A stretch of DNA of 28,490 bases from VFBF01 sp033764865 (GCA_033764865.1 JANRIM010000103.1:1-28490), one strand, 5' to 3'. Shown: positions 8,224 to 16,366, numbered from the stretch's first letter. Numbers and translations are program-made. The notes: generated by a model not told the origin, from the letters alone.

Positions 8224-8262
8224 GGTTCAGTTTCCATACCGGGTGAGGTTCAGTTTCTGAAC
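8224..8262. promoter_or_regulatory. Candidate HxlR operator: direct repeat plus inverted repeat
   Basis: GGTTCAGTTTC occurs at 8224-8234 and again at 8247-8257, 23 bp apart. The second copy continues into a perfect inverted repeat GTTCAG-TTT-CTGAAC (8248-8262). The position in the gap between the HxlR gene and the acyl-CoA dehydrogenase gene, about 60 bp before the latter's start, fits an operator. Assignment to HxlR is by location. Confidence 0.45.
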
Positions 8263-8324
8263 TGGAGAGATTTCGGGGCGCCGTCGTATTTCCCCGCTCA
8301 CAGGGCGTGGGAACAGAGGATACC

Positions 8325-9467
8325 ATGACGATCAACGTGAAACCGACTGACGCCGCCACCATCGACTGGACGGCCCGCGCCGCGGCGCGGGCGCCGGCGT
8401 TCGCCGCAGCGGCGGCCCGTCACGACGCCGAAGACGAATTCGTCGCCGCAAACCTCCAGGCGCTGAAGGCGGAGGGCTTCTACAAGGCGCTCGTCCCGGT
8501 GGAGCTGGGCGGCTATGGCGCGTCGCAGGCGGAAATCGCCCACGCGGTGCGGGTGCTGGGCGCGGCGTGCGGGTCCACGGCGCTGGCCTTTGCGATGCAC
8601 AGCCATGTGGTGGCGGTCGCCGCCTGGCGCTGGCGCCACCAGAATGCGCCGACCGACGGTCTGCTGAAGCGCGTCGCGGCGGAGAACCTCGTGCTCGTGT
8701 CGAGTGGCGGGTCGGACTGGTTGCCGGGCGGGGGCGTGGCCGTGAAGGTCGACGGCGGCTTCCGCGTCACGGCGCGCAAGGCGTTCGCCAGCGGCGCACC
8801 CATCGGCGACATCCTGAACACCAGCGCCATCCATGATGACCCCGAGGCCGGCCCTACGGTGCTGCACTTCGGCGTGCCGTTGACGGCGGAAGGCGTCTCC
8901 ATGGTGGAGACGTGGAAGGTGATGGGCATGCGCGGCACCGGCTCGCAGGACGTGGCGCTCGACAACGTGTTTGTCGCAGACGCTGCGGTCGCGGGCCGTC
9001 GGCCCGCCGGCAAGTGGCATCCGCTGTTCCACATCATCTCGCTGATGGCGTTCCCGATCATCTACGCCGCCTACGCCGGCGTGGCGGACGGCGCCCGCGC
9101 GCTCGCCATCGCCGCAGCGAAGAAGAAGGCGGCGGACGCGCATGTGGCGTCCATCGTCGGCGCCATGGAGAATGCGCACATGGCGATGGATCTGGCGCTT
9201 GCGGACATGATCCTGCGCGCCGCCACGGTTGCGCCGGGACCGGACGCCACCAGTCGCGCGATGCAGGGCCGCACGCTCGTCGGTCAGGGCGCGATCCGCA
9301 CGGTGGAGCTGGCGCTGGAAGCGATGGGCGGCGCGGGCTTCTACCGCGAGAAGGGCCTCGAACGCGCATTCCGCGACGTGCAGGGCGCCCGCTTCCACCC
9401 GCTGCAGGAAGGCCCGCAACTTGCGCTCGCCGGCCGCGTGGCGCTGGGCTGGGACATCGACGGGTGA
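8325..9467 (+). CDS. Acyl-CoA dehydrogenase-family flavoprotein
   Basis: A 380-residue FAD enzyme of the acyl-CoA dehydrogenase superfamily. N-terminal helical domain with LVPVELGGYGAS, the central beta domain with WKVMGMRGTGSQDVALDNVFV (about residues 198-218), and the C-terminal helical domain with LEAMGGAGFYREKGLERAFRD and PLQEGPQLALAGRVALG; the EG pair lies where the catalytic-base EGT loop is in some members. It would oxidise an acyl-CoA or a related substrate, passing electrons to ETF, but this branch also includes flavin monooxygenases (DszC-like), so the substrate is open. Start ATG 8325 is chosen because AGAGGA lies five bases upstream; GTG 8307 is less likely. It is divergent from HxlR and ends at a terminator shared with the convergent aldehyde dehydrogenase. 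Confidence 0.88.
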   Translation: MTINVKPTDAATIDWTARAAARAPAFAAAAARHDAEDEFVAANLQALKAEGFYKALVPVELGGYGASQAEIAHAVRVLGAACGSTALAFAMHSHVVAVAAWRWRHQNAPTDGLLKRVAAENLVLVSSGGSDWLPGGGVAVKVDGGFRVTARKAFASGAPIGDILNTSAIHDDPEAGPTVLHFGVPLTAEGVSMVETWKVMGMRGTGSQDVALDNVFVADAAVAGRRPAGKWHPLFHIISLMAFPIIYAAYAGVADGARALAIAAAKKKAADAHVASIVGAMENAHMAMDLALADMILRAATVAPGPDATSRAMQGRTLVGQGAIRTVELALEAMGGAGFYREKGLERAFRDVQGARFHPLQEGPQLALAGRVALGWDIDG

Positions 9468-9504
9468 CGGCGCGGGCGAGGTCGCACACGCGCGAACAGA
9501 CAAA

Positions 9505-9530
9505 GAGGCCGCGGATCGCTCCGCGGCCTC
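9505..9530. terminator. Stem-loop between convergent dehydrogenase genes
   Basis: A perfect 11-bp stem GAGGCCGCGGA / TCCGCGGCCTC with a TCGC loop. Read on the minus strand it is followed by TTTGTCTG, so it best terminates the aldehyde dehydrogenase gene; on the plus strand the tail is not T-rich. Confidence 0.7.
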
Positions 9531-9555
9531 GATGTTCTCGCGAGTGTTGGAGCGC

Positions 9556-10974
9556 TTACGCTGCGCCCATCACGGCCTTCACTTCGAGGAATTCCTCGAA
9601 GCCGAACTCGCCCCACTCGCGCCCGTTGCCGGACTGCTTGTAGCCGCCGAACGGGGCGTTGAAGTCCGCGCCCGCGCCGTTCAGGTGGACGTTGCCGGTG
9701 CGCAGTTTCGCGGCCACTTTCTTGGCGTGCTCCGGCTCGCCGGAGACGTAGCCCGAGAGGCCGTACACGGTGTCGTTGGCCATGCGGACGGCGTCTTCCT
9801 CGGTATCGTACGGCAGGATCGCCAGCACGGGGCCGAAGATTTCCTCGCGGGCGATGGTCATGTCGTTGGTGACGTTGGCGAACACCGTGGGGCGCACGTA
9901 GTAGCCGCGGTTCACGCCGGGCGGGCGTCCGACGCCGCCGGTGACGAGCGTCGCGCCCTCGTCGATGCCTTTCTGGATCAGCGCCTGCACTTTCTGGAAC
10001 TGCGTGGCGTTGGCCAGCGGGCCCATGGGACGGCCGTCCTCGCCGGGGCCGACCTTGACGGACTCCGCCGCCGCCTTGGCGATCTCGGCGGCCTGGTCAT
10101 GCAGCTTGCGCGGCACGAACATGCGCGAGGGCGCGTTGCAGCTCTGGCCGGAATTCACCGTCATGTGGATCATGCCCCCGCCCACGGCGGTGGCGAGATC
10201 GGCGTCCTCCAGGATGATGTTGGCGCTCTTGCCGCCCAGTTCCTGGGCCACGCGCTTGACGGTGTCGGCGGCGGCCTTGGCCACCAGCACGCCCGCGCGG
10301 GTGGAGCCGGTGAAGCTCATCATGTCGACGCCGGGATGGCGGCTCAGCGCCTCGCCCACGCCGGGCCCGTCGCCGTTGACGAGGTTGAACACGCCCTTCG
10401 GCGCGCCCGCTTCGTGGATGATTTCCGCCATCAGGATGGCGTTCAGCGGGGCGAGTTCCGACGGCTTCAGCACCATCGTGCAGCCCGCCGCGATCGCCGG
10501 CGCGACCTTGCAGGCGATCTGGTTGATCGGCCAGTTCCACGGCGTGATGAAGCCACACACGCCCACCGGCTCGTAGCGGATGAGGGTGGAGCCGCGGACG
10601 TCCTCGAACTTGTAGTTTTTCAGGACTTCCAGCGTGTTGGCGAAGTGCCCGAGCCCGGACGGCGCCTGCGCGGCCTTCGCCAGCCACATGGGCGCGCCCA
10701 TCTCCATGCTGATCGCCTCAGCGATCTCGCCCATGCGGCGCTGGTAGACGGCGATGATCTTGCCCAGAAGCTCCATCCGCTCCTCACGGGAGGAGAACTG
10801 CCAGGTTTCGAAGGCGGCCTGCGCGGCGGCCACGGCCTTGTCCACGTCGGCGGCGCCGCCGAGGGAGATTTTCGCCACCGGCTCCTCGGTGGACGGGTTG
10901 ATCACGTCATGCGTCCGCGGGGCTACGGGATCGACCCACTGGCCGTCGATGTAGAATTTCAGGTGCTCGCGCAT
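9556..10974 (-). CDS. NAD(P)-dependent aldehyde dehydrogenase
   Basis: A 472-residue aldehyde dehydrogenase that oxidises an aldehyde to the acid with NAD(P)+. Family motifs are in order: TPWNWPINQIACK (cofactor site), FTGSTRAGV (Rossmann glycine), the general base E245 in QELGGKS, the nucleophile C279 in NSGQSCN, EEIFGPVLAI and PFGGYKQSGNGREWG near the C-terminus. The length is normal. Start ATG 10974 is chosen for the clean GGAGG six bases upstream; the frame is open further upstream without conservation. Substrate is not predictable; the RVAQELGGKSANIILEDADL type is common among broad-range enzymes. It is divergent from the aldo-keto reductase (151-bp gap) and convergent with the acyl-CoA dehydrogenase. 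Operon-mates are absent. Confidence 0.95.
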   Translation of the reverse strand: MREHLKFYIDGQWVDPVAPRTHDVINPSTEEPVAKISLGGAADVDKAVAAAQAAFETWQFSSREERMELLGKIIAVYQRRMGEIAEAISMEMGAPMWLAKAAQAPSGLGHFANTLEVLKNYKFEDVRGSTLIRYEPVGVCGFITPWNWPINQIACKVAPAIAAGCTMVLKPSELAPLNAILMAEIIHEAGAPKGVFNLVNGDGPGVGEALSRHPGVDMMSFTGSTRAGVLVAKAAADTVKRVAQELGGKSANIILEDADLATAVGGGMIHMTVNSGQSCNAPSRMFVPRKLHDQAAEIAKAAAESVKVGPGEDGRPMGPLANATQFQKVQALIQKGIDEGATLVTGGVGRPPGVNRGYYVRPTVFANVTNDMTIAREEIFGPVLAILPYDTEEDAVRMANDTVYGLSGYVSGEPEHAKKVAAKLRTGNVHLNGAGADFNAPFGGYKQSGNGREWGEFGFEEFLEVKAVMGAA

Positions 10975-11125
10975 GGTTTTCCTCCGGTTGTCGGCGCCAG
11001 ACATAGCGATTGTGCGGGCTATCGGGAAGCGCGGACGCGCTTGACGATGGTTCACGTAAGGGCGCCGGCGCGCGCTTTCACCGCGCCGCCCTGTCGTGCT
11101 AGGTCCCCCGCCGGAGACTGTCCCC

Positions 11126-12199
11126 ATGCAATACCGTCAGCTCGGCCGCACGGATGTGCGCGTATCCTCGGTGTGCCTCGGCACCATGACCTGGGGGGAG
11201 CAGAACACCGAGGCCGAGGGGCACGCGCAGCTCGATCTCGCCCTCGACCGCGGCGTCAATTTCATCGACACGGCGGAGATGTATGCGGTGCCGCCGCGCC
11301 CGGAGACGCAAGGCTTCACCGAGCAGATCATCGGAACCTGGCTCAAGGCCCGCGGCGGACGCGACCGGATCGTGCTCGCCACCAAGATCGCCGGCCGCAG
11401 CCCGATGACGTGGACCCGGCAGGGCGGGGTGCAGGGCCACGACGGCCCGCTCGACGGCGGCCTCACCCGGCAAACCCGCCAGCAGATCGACTTCGCCGTG
11501 GCCCAGAGCCTCAAGCGCCTCCAGACGGACTACATCGACCTCTACCAGCTGCACTGGCCCGACCGCGGTTACGCCGGCTTCGGCTTCCAGACGTACCGGG
11601 ACTACGAAGGGGAGTGGCTGGCGTTCGAGGACATCCTGGAAAGCCTCGACGCGCACGTGAAGGCCGGCCGCATCCGCCACATCGGCGTATCGAACGAAAG
11701 CCCGTGGGGCGTGATGCGCTTCATCGCCGAGAGCGACAAGCGCGGCCTGCCGCGGATGGCCTCGATCCAGAACGCGTACAATCTGGTCAACCGGAGCTTC
11801 GAGACGGGCGGGCTGGCGGAGATCGCGCTGCGCGAGCAGGTGGGGCTTCTGGCCTATTCGCCGCTGGCCCAGGGGTATCTCACCGGCAAGTATTCAGGCG
11901 GCGCGCTGCCGGTGGGGTCGCGCAAGCAGCTGTTCCAGCGTCTCCAGCGCTACGAGGGCCCCGGCGCGGCCCAGACCATCGACGCCTACGTGGCGCTCGC
12001 CGCGGAGCTGGGCGTCCCGCCGGCGCATCTCGCCATCAAGTTCTGCGACGCCCAGCCGTGGGTCACGTCCACCATCATCGGCGCCACCACCATGGCCCAG
12101 CTGGAAACCGATCTGGCCGCCTTCGACCTCGCGTGGACCGACGACCTGCAAAAACGCGTCGACGCGCTGCACAAGGCCCACCCGAACCCGTGCCCGTGA
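11126..12199 (+). CDS. Tas-like NADP(H)-dependent aldo-keto reductase
   Basis: A 357-residue aldo-keto reductase, cytosolic, with the catalytic residues D48, Y53, K87 and H143 visible (DTAEMYAVPP, ATKIAG, LYQLHWPDR). The loop after Tyr53, PPRPETQGFTEQIIGTWL, and the insert RGYAGFGFQTYRDYEGEW resemble the E. coli Tas subgroup. The C-terminal NADP-binding part GVPPAHLAIKFC and TSTIIGATTMAQLETDLAAF is typical. It should reduce an aldehyde or ketone, substrate unknown. GGAG stands about nine bases before ATG 11126. Divergent from the aldehyde dehydrogenase; a shared role in aldehyde handling is possible but only inferred. The thpR gene follows 58 bp downstream in the same direction. Confidence 0.93.
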   Translation: MQYRQLGRTDVRVSSVCLGTMTWGEQNTEAEGHAQLDLALDRGVNFIDTAEMYAVPPRPETQGFTEQIIGTWLKARGGRDRIVLATKIAGRSPMTWTRQGGVQGHDGPLDGGLTRQTRQQIDFAVAQSLKRLQTDYIDLYQLHWPDRGYAGFGFQTYRDYEGEWLAFEDILESLDAHVKAGRIRHIGVSNESPWGVMRFIAESDKRGLPRMASIQNAYNLVNRSFETGGLAEIALREQVGLLAYSPLAQGYLTGKYSGGALPVGSRKQLFQRLQRYEGPGAAQTIDAYVALAAELGVPPAHLAIKFCDAQPWVTSTIIGATTMAQLETDLAAFDLAWTDDLQKRVDALHKAHPNPCP

Positions 12200-12257
12200 C
12201 GTCATGGCGCCGGTCGCGGCGCGCTTGCCGGTGCGGAGGCGCGCGCTACGGTGCGGC

Positions 12258-12806
12258 ATGTCCCTCCGTCTCTTCGCCGCGCTCGACATTCCGGACGCCA
12301 TCGCCGAGCGGCTGATCGCGCAGATGCGCGGCGTGCCGGGGGCGAAGTGGCGGCCGCGGGACAATCTCCACCTCACGCTGCGCTTCTTCGACGAGGTGGC
12401 GGAGCCGGTGGCTATGGATCTCGATGCGGCGCTGGAGGAGGTGGCGGTGGCCACGGCGCCGTTCCCCATGACGCTGCGCGGGGCCGGGCATTTCGGCGGG
12501 GAGGAGCCGCACGCGCTGTGGGCGGGCGTGGCGCCCAGCGAGCCGTTGCGGGCGCTGGCGGCGGATTGCGAGCGCGCGGCGCGCCGTTGCGGCCTGAAGC
12601 CGGAGGGGCGCAAGTTCGTCCCGCACGTCACGCTGGCCTACCTTCACGCCACAATGCTGGAGCGGGTGATCGCGTTCGAGAAGCGGCTCGCGCTCTACGA
12701 GAGCGAACCATGGCTGGCCGGCGGCTTCTTCCTGTACTCAAGCTATGTGCGGCGCAACGCGCCGAGCCTCTACCGCGAGGAGGCGAGCTACGCCTTCCTG
12801 GCCTGA
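12258..12806 (+). CDS. thpR: RNA 2',3'-cyclic phosphodiesterase (2H family)
   Basis: A 182-residue member of the 2H phosphoesterase superfamily (LigT/ThpR), which hydrolyses 2',3'-cyclic phosphate ends of RNA to 2'-phosphate. Both catalytic signatures are present: H38-L-T-L in NLHLTLRFFDEV and H123-V-T-L in FVPHVTLAYL. The N-terminus MSLRLFAALDIPDAIAERL is typical, as is the ending LYSSYVRRNAPSLYREEASYAF. The start ATG 12258 was chosen because the family begins with (M)xRLFxAxxxP; an upstream in-frame ATG at 12204 would add unconserved residues. Its last 19 bp overlap the convergent ArsR gene. Confidence 0.94.
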   Translation: MSLRLFAALDIPDAIAERLIAQMRGVPGAKWRPRDNLHLTLRFFDEVAEPVAMDLDAALEEVAVATAPFPMTLRGAGHFGGEEPHALWAGVAPSEPLRALAADCERAARRCGLKPEGRKFVPHVTLAYLHATMLERVIAFEKRLALYESEPWLAGGFFLYSSYVRRNAPSLYREEASYAFLA

Positions 12807-13123
12807 TCGCGGGCGGCCGCGGCGAATACCGCCGCCAGCAATCCCGGAAAGCGCGCCTCGATCTCCGCGCAGCGCGGGGTGTTGATCACCGCCGTCCCGC
12901 GGCGCTCGGATCGGATCAGCCCCGCCTCCCGCAGCACCTGGTAGTGGTAGCTCTGGGTGGATTTCGGCAGGTCGGCGGGCGCGGCGGCGGAGCATGTCAT
13001 CGGGCAGCCGTCCGCCGCGCGTAGCGACTGCAGGATATCGAGCCGCGCGGGATCGGCCAGCGCGTGAAGCACGCCGGCGAGCGTCATGTCCTCCGGGGCG
13101 GGATGCAGGAACGGACGGGCCAT
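12788..13123 (-). CDS. ArsR-family winged-helix regulator
   Basis: A 111-residue ArsR-type repressor: ALADPARLDILQSLRAADG as the first helices, the recognition region LPKSTQSYHYQVLREAGLIRSERRGTAVIN, and a helical C-terminus. A CPMTC pair sits where the family often has the C-x-C-like metal or redox motif, but here spacing (CxxxC) and lack of other ligands make metal sensing uncertain. Divergent from a short-chain dehydrogenase, which it probably controls. ATG 13121-13123 has only a weak AGGGG three bases upstream; an internal ATG at 13087 with GGAGG two to three bases upstream is an alternative that would remove the first 12 residues. It overlaps thpR tail to tail by 19 bp. Confidence 0.88.
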   Translation of the reverse strand: MARPFLHPAPEDMTLAGVLHALADPARLDILQSLRAADGCPMTCSAAAPADLPKSTQSYHYQVLREAGLIRSERRGTAVINTPRCAEIEARFPGLLAAVFAAAARDQARKA

Positions 13124-13153
13124 GGCCCCTAGATGCCGTTGCGTCGGTCAAAA

Positions 13154-13176
13154 TTCAATAATACGAAAATCTTGAA
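13154..13176. promoter_or_regulatory. AT-rich dyad in the ArsR-dehydrogenase gap
   Basis: TTCAA at 13154-13158 and TTGAA at 13172-13176 form an inverted repeat across an AT-rich core, within a locally AT-rich stretch (13148-13185) of an otherwise GC-rich region. The location between divergent regulator and target fits an ArsR operator or overlapping promoters. Arms are short, so this is a suggestion only. Confidence 0.35.
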
Positions 13177-13240
13177 CAATAGAACCAGAGCGCCTAGCTA
13201 CCTCGCGGCCGCGACGGATGCGGCGACAGGAGATGCGATC

Positions 13241-14011
13241 ATGACCAAGCCGCTGGATGGAAAAGTCGCGCTGGTGACCGGCGCCAGCCGGGGCATCGGC
13301 GAGGCCATCGCCACGCAATTGGCCGCCGACGGCGCGTTGGCGGCGGTGCACTACGGGGCCAGCGCCGACGCGGCGCACGCGGTGGTGGAGCGCATCCACG
13401 CGGCCGGCGGCAAGGCGTTCGCCATACAGGCCGATCTTGCGCAGCCGGACGGGGTGGACCGGCTCTTTGCGGCCCTCGACGCCGAGCTGACGCAGCGAAA
13501 CGGGACGACCGCCATCGACATCCTCGTCAACAACGCGGCCATCGCGCCGCTCGCCACCCTAGCGGAGACCGACGCCGCCACCTTTGAACGGCTAGCGGCG
13601 GTGAACATGCGCGCGCTGTTCTTCGTCGCCCAGGCGGCGGCTGCGCGGCTGCGCGACAACGGCCGCGTGATCAACGTGTCCAGCGCCGTCACGCGGGTCG
13701 GCACGCCGGGCGCCATCGCGTACGCCTCAACGAAGGGCTTCGTGGATTCCTTCACCCGATCCCTGGCGGGCGCGCTGGGGGAGCGCGGCGTGACGGTCAA
13801 TGCAGTGGCCCCCGGCGTCATCAACACCGACATGTCGGAGCCGTTCGTGAAGGGGTTCGGCGAAGCGGTGATCCTCGAGAAACAGGCCCTAAAGCGCCTT
13901 GGCCAGCCGCAGGACGTGGCGAACCTCGTGTCCGCGCTCGCGGGGCCCGGCGGGGCCTGGACGACCGGCCAGCTGATCGACGTCTCCGGCGGCTCCGCGA
14001 TCGCATTCTGA
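13241..14011 (+). CDS. Short-chain dehydrogenase/reductase (classical SDR)
   Basis: A 256-residue classical SDR, NAD(P)-dependent. Cofactor motif T13-G-A-S-R-G-I-G20, the NNAA motif in ILVNNAAIAPL, and the active site S147/S148, Y161 and K165 (AYASTKGFV) are intact, followed by VAPGVINTDM and the C-terminal GAWTTGQLIDVSGGSAI typical of FabG-like members. R17 after the Gly motif and the overall pattern favour NADPH. Substrate unknown. AGGAG stands eight bases before ATG 13241. It is divergent from an ArsR regulator, a common arrangement for SDR enzymes induced by a specific compound. It ends just before a strong bidirectional terminator. Confidence 0.94.
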   Translation: MTKPLDGKVALVTGASRGIGEAIATQLAADGALAAVHYGASADAAHAVVERIHAAGGKAFAIQADLAQPDGVDRLFAALDAELTQRNGTTAIDILVNNAAIAPLATLAETDAATFERLAAVNMRALFFVAQAAAARLRDNGRVINVSSAVTRVGTPGAIAYASTKGFVDSFTRSLAGALGERGVTVNAVAPGVINTDMSEPFVKGFGEAVILEKQALKRLGQPQDVANLVSALAGPGGAWTTGQLIDVSGGSAIAF

Positions 14012-14049
14012 TCGAGGGACCCAGCGACTGGCGAGGTTGTCACTCAAAA

Positions 14050-14077
14050 AAAACCCCGGCGTCACCGCCGGGGTTTT
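14050..14077. terminator. Bidirectional intrinsic terminator
   Basis: A perfect 12-bp stem AAAACCCCGGCG / CGCCGGGGTTTT with a TCAC loop. A run of eight A upstream gives eight T for minus-strand transcription (the lipoprotein gene), and TTTT follows the stem on the plus strand (the SDR gene). Confidence 0.88.
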
Positions 14078-14099
14078 CCGTTTCGGCGATGCCGATCGC

Positions 14100-14618
14100 T
14101 TAGGAGGTGCGCTCGGGCGCCGGGGCTTCCGGCTTCACGGCGTTGACCGGCTCGCTCGGCGCGCGGGCGGCGCCGACCATGCAGCAGCGGGCCTTGATCT
14201 CGAGCACGCGGGTCGCGAAGCGGCAGGACTGGTCGTCCATGTCGCGCATCACGGTCGGGCCGCCGGCGCGATAGGTGTAGCGCGATTGCGCGCAGCCCAC
14301 GAGCGTGTAGCCCGCGGCGCACGAGCCCGTGTCGGTGCGGTTGAACGTGCGGGTTTCGCAGTAGACGCCGTCCTGGCGGGCGAGCGCCGCATCGGCGGTG
14401 GTCTGGGCGCGGCCGGCCGCGTCGATGCCCTGCTGGGCGAGCGCGCGGGTAGCGTTGTCGCGGTTGATGCCGGCGGTGTTCACCTTGCAGATGTCGGTGT
14501 CTGCATTGTCGCCGATGGCGCAATACTGATCGAGCGACTTGTTGCCGGTGTGGCCGGTGGCGCAGGCGGCGGCGACGGCGGCGATGCCGACGACGACGAG
14601 GAGACGTACGAACTTCAT
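14100..14618 (-). CDS. Cysteine-rich putative lipoprotein, function unknown
   Basis: A 172-residue protein I do not recognise. The N-terminus MKFVRLLVVVGIAAVAAAC is a signal peptide with a lipobox-like end (cysteine at position 19, A at -3 rather than the more usual L), so it is probably a lipoprotein. The mature part has about nine cysteines, several in short motifs (DQYCAI, DICKVN, YCETRT, SCAAGY, GCAQS, SCRFA, RCCM), suggesting several disulfides in the periplasm. The C-terminus is Pro/Glu-rich. The start ATG 14618 is preceded by AAGGGG six bases upstream. An inverted repeat GTTTCG / CGAAAC lies just upstream (14653-14673). It stands alone between the SDR terminator and the divergent sirtuin gene. 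Confidence 0.75.
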   Translation of the reverse strand: MKFVRLLVVVGIAAVAAACATGHTGNKSLDQYCAIGDNADTDICKVNTAGINRDNATRALAQQGIDAAGRAQTTADAALARQDGVYCETRTFNRTDTGSCAAGYTLVGCAQSRYTYRAGGPTVMRDMDDQSCRFATRVLEIKARCCMVGAARAPSEPVNAVKPEAPAPERTS

Positions 14619-14652
14619 GATGAACCCCTTCTGGATTTCGCGCCGGACGCTA

Positions 14653-14673
14653 GTTTCGCAAGCGGAACGAAAC
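14653..14673. promoter_or_regulatory. Inverted repeat upstream of the lipoprotein gene
   Basis: GTTTCG (14653-14658) and CGAAAC (14668-14673), nine bases apart, lie 35 bp upstream of the lipoprotein start, in the position of a 5' leader or promoter. It may be an operator or a leader hairpin. Confidence 0.3.
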
Positions 14674-14814
14674 AAACACCCTCGCGTGACAGGCGAATTC
14701 CCGTCTGAGATGAAAACGATGGCGGACTACGTGTTTGAAGCGAGCAACGGCCTGTAAAAAACGCGCTGCGCCAAGCCTCTGTGGCAAAGTTAACGGCCGC
14801 TGGAAAGTAGAACG

Positions 14815-15537
14815 ATGTTACCTGAACGCATTTTCATTTTGACGGGCGCCGGCATATCTGCCGAATCGGGGCTGGGAACCTTCCGGGACGAAGACGGACT
14901 CTGGACGCAGGTAAACCTGGAAGACGTCGCCAGCATCGACGGCTACATCCGCGATCCGAAACTTGTGCTCGACTTCTACAACATGCGGCGCAGAAATTTG
15001 CGCGACGCCCGCCCCAACGCCGCCCACGAGGCCGTCGCGGCGCTCCAGCGCGCCTGGTCGGAGGCGGGCGGGTCGGTGTTCGTGTGCACCCAGAACGTCG
15101 ACGACCTCCACGAACGGGGCGGGGCCGAGGACGTCGTCCACATGCACGGCGAACTGACCAAGGCGCGCTGTGAGGCCTGCGCGGCGGTTTTCGCGTGGAC
15201 GGAGGACCTGGACGTGGACACCGCCTGCCCGTTGTGCGCGGCCCGCGGGTTCGTGCGCCCCCATATCGTGTGGTTCGGCGAAATGCCCTTCGAGATGGAG
15301 CGCATCTATGAGGAGCTGGTGCTGGCGGACCTGTTCGTGGCCATCGGCACCAGCGGGGCGGTCTATCCCGCGGCCGGGTTCGTGGCCGAGGCGCGGCGCG
15401 CGGGCACGCCCACGCTGGAGATCAATCTCGCGCCCAGCGACACCGCGGACGCCTTCGACGACGCCCGCTACGGCCGGGCCACGGAAACCGTGCCGGCGTG
15501 GGTGCGTTCCCTGCTCGTGGGGGAGGAGGACGATTGA
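14815..15537 (+). CDS. cobB: NAD-dependent protein deacylase, class III sirtuin
   Basis: A 240-residue Sir2-family deacylase that removes acyl groups from lysine using NAD+. Motifs: LTGAGISAESGLGTFR (NAD site, residues 9-24), TQNVDDLHERGG, catalytic H111 in HMHGEL, and the zinc cysteines C119, C122, C138 and C141. Y55 and R58 form the YxxR motif (FYNMRRR) that in class III sirtuins (SIRT5, CobB) binds succinyl or malonyl groups, so desuccinylase activity is likely in addition to deacetylation. The later motif is IGTSGAVYPAAGF, and LEINL matches the adenine site. The start ATG is the natural family N-terminus. It is divergent from the lipoprotein gene, and a small secreted protein follows. Confidence 0.95.
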   Translation: MLPERIFILTGAGISAESGLGTFRDEDGLWTQVNLEDVASIDGYIRDPKLVLDFYNMRRRNLRDARPNAAHEAVAALQRAWSEAGGSVFVCTQNVDDLHERGGAEDVVHMHGELTKARCEACAAVFAWTEDLDVDTACPLCAARGFVRPHIVWFGEMPFEMERIYEELVLADLFVAIGTSGAVYPAAGFVAEARRAGTPTLEINLAPSDTADAFDDARYGRATETVPAWVRSLLVGEEDD

Positions 15538-15601
15538 CGCCCGTCACATCTCCGCCCCAAGGCTTGCGCATTCTCGCCGTTCCGCTCCGGAGACAACGCC
15601 C

Positions 15602-15952
15602 ATGATCCGCCTCGCCGTCGCCGTCGCAGCACTTGCCTTCGCGGGCGCGGCCGCCTTCGCGCAACCTGTCGACCCCATTATCCTGCCCCAGAAGGGCGCG
15701 CCCAGCGACGAGGTCGTGGTGCCGGGAACGGTGGAGCGCGAGGTGGAGCTGCCGCAGGGCGATATCCGCTCCGCCCGTCAGCGCGCGCGGGACCGGTCGA
15801 AGTTCGATCGCTGCGTGATGCGCATCAACGACCGGGAGTCCGACAGCCCTGGCGCCAACCCGGTGGCCGTGTCCCCGGAGGAGTACTGCTCCCAACGCCT
15901 CGGCATGCGCGACCGCAATTCCCCGCCGGACCGTCGCAACCGCAGCCAGTAG
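15602..15952 (+). CDS. Small secreted protein of unknown function
   Basis: A 116-residue protein with a clear Sec signal peptide (MIRLAVAVAALAFAGAAAFA, cleavage before QPVDP). The mature part is charged and has only two cysteines (DRCVMRI and EEYCSQR), which could form one disulfide in the periplasm, and ends in an Arg/Asn/Asp-rich tail. I see no known domain. GGAGA lies eight bases before the ATG. It follows cobB in the same direction after 64 bp, so cotranscription is possible; it is convergent with the metallopeptidase gene (6-bp gap). Confidence 0.75.
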   Translation: MIRLAVAVAALAFAGAAAFAQPVDPIILPQKGAPSDEVVVPGTVEREVELPQGDIRSARQRARDRSKFDRCVMRINDRESDSPGANPVAVSPEEYCSQRLGMRDRNSPPDRRNRSQ

Positions 15953-15958
15953 GGCGGT

Positions 15959-16366
15959 TCAGTCGTCGCCTTCCAGAAGGGCGTCCATGTCGGCGTCGCT
16001 CAGACCAAAGTGATGGCCCACCTCATGGACGAGGACGTGGGCGATGAGGTCGCCCAGCGTGACGTCGCCCCGGTCCGCCCACTCGTCGAGGATGGGCCGG
16101 CGGTAGAGGAACACCATGGGCGTCACCGGCGCGGGATCGCTCACGGACTGGCGCGTGAGATCCACGCCCATGTAGAGGCCCGTGAGGTCGAAGGGGTCGT
16201 CGATCTCCATGTCGTCGAGCACTTCGGCGTCGGCGAAGTCCTCGATGCGGAACACCACATCCCCCGCCAGCCGCGTGAAGCCTGTCGGCAGCGAAGCCCA
16301 CGCGCGCCGTGCGATGGCCTCGAAATCGTCGAGCGAGGGAGCGAGGTGGTTGGCGGCGTCGGTCAT
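15959..16366 (-). CDS. Zincin-like metallopeptidase family protein
   Basis: A 135-residue small zincin-like protein of the family related to PF06262. The zinc motif H114-E-V-G-H118 is followed by HFGLSDADMDALL, matching the family's HExxHHFGxSD signature; the third ligand is probably a downstream Asp. The mid-part LTGLYMGVDLTRQSV and MVFLYRRPILDEWA are family-like. No signal peptide, so cytosolic. The substrate of this family is unknown. The start is fixed by a TGATG overlap with the stop of the Lrp-type gene, so the two are translationally coupled. Confidence 0.88.
   Translation of the reverse strand: MTDAANHLAPSLDDFEAIARRAWASLPTGFTRLAGDVVFRIEDFADAEVLDDMEIDDPFDLTGLYMGVDLTRQSVSDPAPVTPMVFLYRRPILDEWADRGDVTLGDLIAHVLVHEVGHHFGLSDADMDALLEGDD

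Noticed and set aside
9229..12315. Very long plus-strand open frame (1028 codons)
   Set aside because: It overlaps the end of the acyl-CoA dehydrogenase, lies antisense to the aldehyde dehydrogenase and covers the aldo-keto reductase. Its translation is Arg/Ala/His-rich without motifs. It is a GC-driven codon shadow.
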